Assembly (NCBI GenBank): GCA_019312685.1 | Contig: JAFDCR010000151.1 | Location: 1 to 11,821 of the forward strand | From: Deltaproteobacteria bacterium | GTDB taxonomy: Bacteria > Desulfobacterota > Desulfobulbia > Desulfobulbales > BM004 | DNA length: 11,821 bases | Direction: 5' to 3' | Shown: positions 6,445 to 11,821 of the stretch, in pieces | Numbering within the stretch: position 1 is the stretch's first letter | Layout: every line of letters starts with the position of its first letter | Notes under the pieces: generated by a model | Told to the model about the DNA's origin: nothing | The model's database searches: none | The model's input: only the letters and a program-made list of their open reading frames with translations | Made by a program: the position numbers and the translations under genes

Positions 6445-7563
6445 TCAGGTGATAATCAGCATGGCGTCGCCATAGCTGTAAAAACGGTACCCGATCTCTA
6501 TTGCCTTATTATAAGCTCTGAGAATATTAGACCTGCCGGCAAGTGCGGCAACCAGGAAAAGAAGCGAGGAGCCCGGTAAATGGAAGTTGGTAATTAAAGC
6601 GTTTACCACCTTGAAGTTATAGCCGGGATAGATATAGAGTCCGCACCAGCCATTTACGGCTTGCACCTTCCCGTCCGGCCCGGCTGCAAATTCCAGGGTC
6701 CGGACAGTTGTTGTCCCGACAGCCCAAATTTTATTGCCGGTCAGGCGTGTCTGGTTAATCATCTCCGCCGTCCGGGTACTGACCTCAACATATTCTTCGT
6801 GAATTTTATGTTGCCGAATATCCCGTACCCTTACGGGCGCAAAGGTGCCGTAACCCACATGAAGGGTGATGGCCGCTATCCGGATATGGTGTTCTTTGAT
6901 CTTACGGAGCAATTCTTCAGAAAAATGCAGTCCGGCGGTCGGGGCGGCCACTGCCCCTGACTTTCTGGCAAAAAGAGTCTGATAGCGTTCACGGTCACTG
7001 GGGTGTTCCTCCCTGTCCCTGCGGATATAGGGGGGCAAAGGAACCCTGCCGGATTGTATTAGTATTTCTTCAGGGCTTTCACCTTCGGCGGGGTAAAAAT
7101 CAAGCCTGACAGATGCTTTTCCTTCTTTATTATATTCCAGGAGCTCTCCTTCAATTTTAGGGTTGAATAAAAGACGAGCTCCCTTCCTGGGTCTTTTGGA
7201 ACTTTTTAACAGACCGGTAACCTTGGTCTTGAAGATAATTCGGCCATCTCTCCGGCTGGTGGTTTTTTCAGTAGTGCTTGGCTGGTCAAAGGCAGGATAT
7301 TCAAGTAAAAAAAATTCCACCCTGCCGCCGGTTTCTTTTCTCCCTTCGAGCCTGGCGGGAAACACCTTGGTATCGTTTACAATGAGCAGGTCTCCGGGCT
7401 TTAAAAAATCAAGAATGTCGGTAAATTTCCTGTCCTGTATGCGGTTGTTTCTATTATCCAGCACCAACAGCCTTGATCTGTCTCTTAATTCCTCTGGAAA
7501 CTGGGCAATCCGCCCTTTCGGGAGATCATACTGATATGATTCAATGTTAAAATCCTGGTCCAT
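6445..7563 (-). CDS. queA: S-adenosylmethionine:tRNA ribosyltransferase-isomerase
   Basis: This cytosolic enzyme transfers and isomerises the ribosyl part of S-adenosylmethionine onto 7-aminomethyl-7-deazaguanine in tRNA, making epoxyqueuosine, the penultimate step of queuosine synthesis. The 372-aa product has the family blocks in order: YDLPKGRIAQFP (about 11-23), GDLLIVNDTKVFPARL (57-72), GRVPLPPYIRR (172-182), KSGAVAAPTAGLHFS (201-215), HVGYGTFAPVR, and the C-terminal YPGYNFKVVNALITNFHLP-type segment with GSSLLFLVAAL. Length is slightly above the usual 340-360 aa, partly through a Ser/Thr/Arg-rich insertion near 93-107. ATG at 7563 fits the family start, though the Shine-Dalgarno sequence is weak. 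It is transcribed alone, divergent from mqnB and convergent with the zinc-ribbon gene. Confidence 0.97.
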   Translation of the reverse strand: MDQDFNIESYQYDLPKGRIAQFPEELRDRSRLLVLDNRNNRIQDRKFTDILDFLKPGDLLIVNDTKVFPARLEGRKETGGRVEFFLLEYPAFDQPSTTEKTTSRRDGRIIFKTKVTGLLKSSKRPRKGARLLFNPKIEGELLEYNKEGKASVRLDFYPAEGESPEEILIQSGRVPLPPYIRRDREEHPSDRERYQTLFARKSGAVAAPTAGLHFSEELLRKIKEHHIRIAAITLHVGYGTFAPVRVRDIRQHKIHEEYVEVSTRTAEMINQTRLTGNKIWAVGTTTVRTLEFAAGPDGKVQAVNGWCGLYIYPGYNFKVVNALITNFHLPGSSLLFLVAALAGRSNILRAYNKAIEIGYRFYSYGDAMLIIT

Positions 7564-7641
7564 GTTTAAATCTGACAGTGGGATTGGGTTATAAAATTGG
7601 TTGATGTCATGACGAAAATACCCTAACTTTCAACTGCGTGC

Positions 7642-7660
7642 TATTAATTCAAAATTAATA
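7642..7660. promoter_or_regulatory. AT-rich palindrome in the queA-mqnB divergent region
   Basis: TATTAATT (7642-7649), spacer CAA, AATTAATA (7653-7660): a perfect 8-bp inverted repeat ending 2 bases before the GAGG ribosome site of mqnB (7663-7666). It could be an operator for one or both divergent genes, but its pure A/T arms make chance quite possible. Confidence 0.3.
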
Positions 7661-7671
7661 ATGAGGTTTAC

Positions 7672-8331
7672 ATGTTACTGGTTGCGGCTGCCACAGATAA
7701 CGAAATAAAGCCATTAAGGCAATTTATTTCTTCATTGGAGAATCTGGCTGTTCTAGTCACCGGAATGGGTCCTGCTGCTGCAGCTGCAAAACTCAGTAAC
7801 TATCTGACTCTTTATGGTTCAAAGGTCAGCGGCGTAATAAATATAGGGATAGGTGGAGCATATATCGGCAGTGGCTTGGGGCTCCTCGATATATGTATAG
7901 CCCGGCAGGAGGTATTCGGTGATTTCGGCATCTGCATGCAGGATGGAATACATGACTTTGGCCCCGGCTTGTCCCAACTGAATGAACCTTACGAATTGAA
8001 TAATAAACTTATCGCCATTAGTGGTAATTTATTAAAGGCCAAAGGGTTTGACTTCAGGGTGGCAAATTTTGTTACGGTGAACTGCTGCAGCGGCACCAGA
8101 AAACGCGGAGACTACCTGAAGGAAAAATTTTCGGCCGGGTGTGAAAACATGGAAGGGGCGGCAGTGGTGATGGTATGTGAAACTTTTAATATCCCCTGCC
8201 TTGAAATGAGATGCATCAGTAACATGGTGGAAGACCGCAATACAGAAAACTGGAAGCTTGAGGATGCTATTGGTGAAATCAGCAGGGCGGCGGAAGCAAT
8301 TCTGCAGGATATTGCAGCTGAACTCCAATAA
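7672..8331 (+). CDS. mqnB: Futalosine hydrolase
   Basis: A nucleosidase of the MTA/SAH nucleosidase fold that splits futalosine into hypoxanthine and dehypoxanthine futalosine, a step of the futalosine route to menaquinone. The 219-aa product shows the fold's blocks: an N-terminal VAAATDNEIKPL strand with E11, VLVTGMGPAAAAAKL, GVINIGIGGAY (55-65), ENMEGAAVVMV (158-168, the ribose-binding Met-Glu), and ISNMVEDRNTENWKL with the probable catalytic Asp at 188. The VEDRN...W ending points to futalosine hydrolase rather than to MTA/SAH nucleosidase, and the adjacent mqnD confirms it. ATG at 7672 has GAGG 5 bases upstream. mqnD follows after 32 bases, so the two form an operon. Confidence 0.93.
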   Translation: MLLVAAATDNEIKPLRQFISSLENLAVLVTGMGPAAAAAKLSNYLTLYGSKVSGVINIGIGGAYIGSGLGLLDICIARQEVFGDFGICMQDGIHDFGPGLSQLNEPYELNNKLIAISGNLLKAKGFDFRVANFVTVNCCSGTRKRGDYLKEKFSAGCENMEGAAVVMVCETFNIPCLEMRCISNMVEDRNTENWKLEDAIGEISRAAEAILQDIAAELQ

Positions 8332-8363
8332 GAATTTGACATCTACTTTTAACCGGTATTTTT

Positions 8364-9206
8364 ATGAAATCTTTTTCCATAGGATTTTCTCCCTGTCCCA
8401 ATGATACATATATTTTCTGCGGCCTGGTTAACGGCTATGTCCCGCTTGACGGCTGGAGCCTCCAGCCTGTATATCTTGAAGATGTTGAGACCTTGAACGA
8501 GTGGGCCCTGGAGGGACGACTCGATATAACAAAGCTGTCATTTCATGCCTTTGGCCATGTGCTGGATAAGTATGTGCTGCTGAAATCAGGTGGAGCCCTG
8601 GGCCGTGGATGTGGCCCCTTGCTGGTTGGTTCCAAAAATATTGACCAGGCCGCTATACCCGAGATGACCGTTGCTGTGCCTGGAAAGTATACTACAGCCG
8701 CAATGTTGTTGAAATTATATGAGCCCGGTTGGAAGAAAATCGTCATGATGCGGTTTGATAAGATCATGCCTGCAATCGAAACCGGAGAGGTTGACTATGG
8801 GGTCATTATCCATGAAAGCAGGTTTACGTACTCATCCAGAGGGCTTATTCTCATCAAGGATCTTGGTTCCTGGTGGGAAGAGATATCCGGATATCCGATT
8901 CCACTGGGAGGAATCGCTGCGAAGCGTTCTTTGGGCAGGAACCAGATAGAAAGAATCGATAATGCCATAAAAGAAAGTATTTCCTGGGCTCATAAAAACA
9001 GGCCGCTTTGCAGACCGTATATCAAGAAACATGCTCAGGAACTTGATGATTCCGTGATCAACGATCACATCGGGCTTTATGTGAATACTTTCTCTGAAAA
9101 TCTGGGCGAAGAAGGGTTGGCTGCAATCAGATTTTTTCTCCAAAAAGGTTGCCGGGCGGACATATTTTCCGAATCTGCTGATAATATCCAGAAAATATCT
9201 TACTGA
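8364..9206 (+). CDS. mqnD: 1,4-dihydroxy-6-naphthoate synthase
   Basis: It converts cyclic dehypoxanthine futalosine into 1,4-dihydroxy-6-naphthoate, the naphthoquinone ring precursor of menaquinone. The fold is that of a periplasmic-binding-protein-like enzyme, but there is no signal peptide, so it is cytosolic. The 280-aa product begins with the signature IGFSPCPNDTYIF (6-18). It continues with YLEDVETLNEWA, DITKLSFHAFG and the strongly conserved SGGALGRGCGPLLV (about 77-90). VIIHESRFTY contains H150, matching the catalytic histidine of the family. Length is normal. The ribosome site is weak. It is paired with mqnB; mqnA, mqnC and mqnE are not in the window and must lie elsewhere. Confidence 0.96.
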   Translation: MKSFSIGFSPCPNDTYIFCGLVNGYVPLDGWSLQPVYLEDVETLNEWALEGRLDITKLSFHAFGHVLDKYVLLKSGGALGRGCGPLLVGSKNIDQAAIPEMTVAVPGKYTTAAMLLKLYEPGWKKIVMMRFDKIMPAIETGEVDYGVIIHESRFTYSSRGLILIKDLGSWWEEISGYPIPLGGIAAKRSLGRNQIERIDNAIKESISWAHKNRPLCRPYIKKHAQELDDSVINDHIGLYVNTFSENLGEEGLAAIRFFLQKGCRADIFSESADNIQKISY

Positions 9207-9245
9207 AATAGTACCTGCAAGCAGTCATCCCGCATAAACATTGGC

Positions 9246-9275
9246 TTGACAAGATAAGCCGAGGTGCTATATATT
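9246..9275 (+). promoter_or_regulatory. Sigma-70-type promoter of ilvBN
   Basis: A perfect -35 TTGACA (9246-9251) and TATATT (9270-9275, five of six) stand 18 bases apart; TATATA at 9268 gives a 16-base alternative. The start of transcription would be near 9282, leaving a leader of about 135 bases. An inverted repeat, TTGGCTT (9241-9247) with AAGCCGA (9256-9262, one G-T pair), straddles the -35 and could be an operator. Confidence 0.6.
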
Positions 9276-9317
9276 CACTTCTTTTCTGGTTTTTTGCTTT
9301 TTCAAAACGGTGAATGG

Positions 9318-9379
9318 GCTCTCAGTCAACTGACCTGGAGCTTTGGAGGGTGCCCTCGTAAATTCAATTAAAAAGGGCA
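9318..9379 (+). promoter_or_regulatory. Structured ilvB leader with competing hairpins
   Basis: Three pairings are visible in the leader. First, GCTC-TCAGT (9318-9326) with ACTGA (9329-9333) and GAGC (9338-9341), bulge CCTG. Second, GAGG (9346-9349) with CCTC (9354-9357). Third, TGCCCT (9351-9356) with AGGGCA (9374-9379). The second and third cannot form together because they share bases 9354-9356. No T run follows, so this is not an obvious transcription attenuator. The last arm ends 23 bases before the ilvB ribosome site AAGGAAG (9403-9409). Confidence 0.4.
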
Positions 9380-9415
9380 TATAGAGTGTAAATTAATAAT
9401 CGAAGGAAGTTTCTA

Positions 9416-11113
9416 ATGAAAATCACAGGCGCACAAGCGATTGTTAAATGTCTCGAAGAGCAGGGAGTCGAAGTCATGTTTGGATTCCCTGGTGGGGTGA
9501 TAATAGACTTATTTGACGAGTTGGAAAAATCTGATATTACGAATGTTCTTGTAAGGCATGAACAGGCTGCAGTTCATGCAGCTGATGCCTATGGGAGAGT
9601 GAAGGGTGATGTCGGGGTGGCCCTGGTTACTTCGGGTCCAGGCGCAACAAATACAGTTACCGGTATAGCTTCTGCATATATGGACTCTATTCCCTTGGTC
9701 GTCTTTACCGGACAGGTACCTACAGCTCTGATCGGCAATGACGCCTTCCAGGAAGTCGATATTATCGGTATTACCCGGCCCTGTACCAAACATAATTATC
9801 TTGTCAAGGATCCCAATGAACTTTGTGACACCATCAGGGAGGCCTTCTATATTGCTAGATCAGGCCGGCCTGGACCGGTTCTTATCGATCTGCCAAAGGA
9901 TGTTACAATGGGAAAGCTTACGTTTAACGAGCCGAAGCCTATTAAAATGCAGACTTACCGGCCAACCTATGAACCGCATCCGGGACAGATCGCCAAGGCA
10001 TGCAAACAGATACTTAAGGCGAAGAGACCCGTTCTCTATATCGGAGGTGGGGTCATTTCCTCCAACAGTAATGAGGAATTGACCGAACTCGCCACCAAGC
10101 TGAATATACCTGTTGCCATGACTCTTATGGGACTGGGGGGATTTCCCGGTACCCATAAACTGTCAATGGGTATGCTGGGCATGCACGGCACTTATTACTC
10201 AAACATGGCTGTATCCAAATGTGACCTTCTGATTGCTGTAGGCGCAAGGTTTGATGATCGTGTTACGGGTAAGCTTGATGAATTTGCCCCGAAAGCAAAG
10301 ATTATCCATGTTGATATTGATCCGACTTCGATCAGTAAGAACGTTAAGGTTGATATTCCTATAGTGGCTGACTGCAAGCATGCCTTAACAGCCATGAACA
10401 GATGGTTTGATGTCAATGAGGACTTCAAGGCGGATGAGCATTCAGAGAAACTCGCTCCATGGCTCGATGATATCAAGGAATGGAAAAACAAGCATCCACT
10501 TGGTTATGTCGAGGAGGGAGACATTATTAAACCCCAGTTCGTGGTTCAGAAGCTTCATGAATTGACCAAAGGCGATGCAATCATCACAACCGAGGTTGGG
10601 CAGAACCAGATGTGGGCTGCACAGTTCTATCACTTTAACCACCCACGGCACTTTATGACCTCGGGCGGGCTGGGGGTTATGGGATATGGTTTCCCCGCTT
10701 CAATCGGAGCCCAGATGGCTGCTCCGGGCAAAACCGTAATAGATGTTGCCGGTGATGGATCGATCCAGATGAACATCCAGGAATTGGCTACGGCCCGACA
10801 GTATAAATGTCCGGTCAAGATTGCCATTCTGAATAATGCCTACCTGGGGATGGTCAGGCAGTGGCAGGAACTTTTTTACGATAAGCGTTATGCCGGCACT
10901 GATCTTGAAGTGCAGCCTGATTTTGTTAAACTGGCAGAGGCGTATGGAGCCGTCGGCCTGAGGGCAACCAAGGTAAGTGAAGTCGTGCCGGTTATTAAAG
11001 AGGCGCTGGCAACGGACAATACAGTTATAATGGACTTTGTCATTGCGAGGGAGGAAGGAGTTTTCCCAATGGTTCCTGCCGGTAAGGCGACGACCGAAAT
11101 GCTTCTGGCATAA
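9416..11113 (+). CDS. ilvB: Acetolactate synthase, large catalytic subunit
   Basis: The thiamine-diphosphate enzyme joins two pyruvates to acetolactate, or pyruvate and 2-oxobutyrate to acetohydroxybutyrate: the first common step to valine, leucine and isoleucine. The 565-aa product has three domains: an N-terminal pyrimidine-binding domain (about 1-170) with GFPGG and the catalytic glutamate E49 in VRHEQAAVHAADAYGR, a central FAD-type domain (about 190-330), and a C-terminal thiamine diphosphate domain (about 370-540) with GDGSIQMN (446-453) and the closing ILNN of the metal-binding motif. Anabolic identity is supported by the full length and by the regulatory subunit gene 50 bases downstream. 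ATG at 9416 has a strong AAGGAAG 6 bases upstream. No truncation is seen. Confidence 0.97.
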   Translation: MKITGAQAIVKCLEEQGVEVMFGFPGGVIIDLFDELEKSDITNVLVRHEQAAVHAADAYGRVKGDVGVALVTSGPGATNTVTGIASAYMDSIPLVVFTGQVPTALIGNDAFQEVDIIGITRPCTKHNYLVKDPNELCDTIREAFYIARSGRPGPVLIDLPKDVTMGKLTFNEPKPIKMQTYRPTYEPHPGQIAKACKQILKAKRPVLYIGGGVISSNSNEELTELATKLNIPVAMTLMGLGGFPGTHKLSMGMLGMHGTYYSNMAVSKCDLLIAVGARFDDRVTGKLDEFAPKAKIIHVDIDPTSISKNVKVDIPIVADCKHALTAMNRWFDVNEDFKADEHSEKLAPWLDDIKEWKNKHPLGYVEEGDIIKPQFVVQKLHELTKGDAIITTEVGQNQMWAAQFYHFNHPRHFMTSGGLGVMGYGFPASIGAQMAAPGKTVIDVAGDGSIQMNIQELATARQYKCPVKIAILNNAYLGMVRQWQELFYDKRYAGTDLEVQPDFVKLAEAYGAVGLRATKVSEVVPVIKEALATDNTVIMDFVIAREEGVFPMVPAGKATTEMLLA

Positions 11114-11163
11114 GCTGTTACAAAGATTATCCCGGTAAATTTTATATAAAAAAGGAAAGCAAG

Positions 11164-11646
11164 ATGAAACATACCATTTCTGTTTTATTGCAAAACAAAC
11201 CCGGTGTCCTGTCCAGGGTTACAGGTCTTTTCAGTGGACGTGGTTTTAATATCGAAAGTCTCAGCGTGGCCGAGACCCTTGATACCGGAGTGTCATGCCT
11301 GACGCTGGTCACCCGCGGGCCGGATCCGATCATTGAGCAGATAACCAAGCAATTACATAAACTGATTGACGTTATCAAGGTTGTTGATATCAGTGAGTCG
11401 GATTATGTTGAGCGTGAAATGGTTCTTATTCGCGTCAAGGCGGAATCCCATACACGAGCGGAAGTTTTGCGTATTATCGATATTTTCAGGGGCAAGGTTG
11501 TGGATGTCAGTCCTAAAAGTTATGCTGTTGAGATTACCGGCCCCCAGAGTAAAATCAAGGCAGTAATTGATATTCTCAAACCTATCGGTATTCAGGAGAT
11601 TGTCCGGACCGGAACAATTGCCATGGCAAGGGCAAAGAAGTCATAA
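11164..11646 (+). CDS. ilvN: Acetolactate synthase, small regulatory subunit
   Basis: The 160-aa partner of the large subunit activates it and mediates feedback inhibition by valine. An ACT domain occupies about residues 3-75 (HTISVLLQNKPGVLSRVTGLFSGRGFNIESL and onward, with the glycine-rich turn that binds the effector). A conserved C-terminal domain follows at about 80-156 (EREMVLIRVKA, EVLRIIDIFRGKVVDV, EITGPQSKIKAVIDIL). The length matches the IlvH/IlvN form of about 160 aa, not the short IlvN. ATG at 11164 has AAGGAA about 9 bases upstream. It is cotranscribed with ilvB. ilvC is the usual next gene but is not reached in this window. Confidence 0.96.
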   Translation: MKHTISVLLQNKPGVLSRVTGLFSGRGFNIESLSVAETLDTGVSCLTLVTRGPDPIIEQITKQLHKLIDVIKVVDISESDYVEREMVLIRVKAESHTRAEVLRIIDIFRGKVVDVSPKSYAVEITGPQSKIKAVIDILKPIGIQEIVRTGTIAMARAKKS

Positions 11647-11731
11647 ACGGGATTTTATAAATTTAACCCCATAATGATGAGAGTTGATCTCGGTCATTCA
11701 TCAGTTGGTTAAACAGACGGGATTGTCTTAT

Positions 11732-11754
11732 CCGGGCTAAGTCCGGTTGGTTTT
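11732..11754 (+). terminator. Weak terminator-like hairpin after ilvN
   Basis: CCGGG (11732-11736), loop CTAAG, TCCGG (11742-11746) gives 5 bp including one G-T pair, followed by TTGGTTTT. The broken T run and short stem make this a weak candidate. Read-through into a following gene is possible. Confidence 0.3.
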
Positions 11755-11821
11755 ACACTTCAGCCTGGACCTGCATCGCGATTACATCGTAGGTCCGAAA
11801 GCGGCTGACTGAAAATATTCC

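Noticed and set aside
9314..9361. Possible 15-residue ilv leader peptide (MGSQSTDLELWRVPS)
   Set aside because: Only two Leu and one Val, not clustered; the purine-rich GGTGA directly abuts the ATG, leaving no spacer; no terminator follows.
9264..9371. Frame from GTG 9264 across the ilvB leader
   Set aside because: Its start lies upstream of the predicted -10, so it would not be in the transcript.
11674..11712. 12-residue frame after ilvN
   Set aside because: No ribosome site and no regulatory codon bias.

Overview
This is a chromosomal, mostly housekeeping segment. It most likely comes from a Gram-negative anaerobe of the former Deltaproteobacteria (Desulfobacterota/Thermodesulfobacteriota). 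That placement is inference from gene content: LolA implies an outer membrane, MqnB and MqnD imply menaquinone made through futalosine, and a B12-type radical SAM protein of RiPP-maturase flavour, an FmdB-type zinc ribbon and a short four-domain S1 protein are also present. Base composition is moderate, with AT-rich intergenic DNA. No 16S or other decisive marker is present.

Layout. Bases 2-196 (+) are the last 64 codons of a histidine kinase. It converges, across a likely two-way terminator (229-255), on a five-gene minus-strand run read from 5341 down to 276: murI (glutamate racemase), lolA (lipoprotein carrier), a radical SAM protein related to RiPP C-methyltransferases, a four-domain S1 RNA-binding protein, and a 127-aa protein I do not recognise. 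Gaps between these genes are 4, 17, 39 and 23 bases, so they are probably one operon. The radical SAM gene is the odd member: its cluster motif is C-x4-C-x2-C and no precursor peptide is visible.

Bases 5342-6076 are a 735-base stretch without a supported gene. It holds an AT-rich tract, a structured nested inverted-repeat element (about 5481-5660) and a promoter (5941-5969). Next comes a small FmdB-family zinc-ribbon gene (6077-6388, +) whose family start position is ACG instead of ATG; the only downstream alternative, GTG at 6137, would remove half of the zinc site. It converges on queA (7563-6445, -), which has a clear intrinsic terminator at 6388-6426.

Divergent from queA, mqnB and mqnD (7672-9206, +) encode two steps of the futalosine menaquinone pathway. 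A 209-base leader with a strong promoter (9246-9275) and several competing hairpins then precedes ilvB-ilvN (9416-11646, +), the large and small subunits of acetolactate synthase. The last 175 bases hold only weak inverted repeats. No tRNA, rRNA, CRISPR array, insertion sequence or phage gene was seen. The best leads are the orphan RiPP-type radical SAM gene, the ACG-start zinc-ribbon gene, the intergenic repeat element and the ilvB leader.
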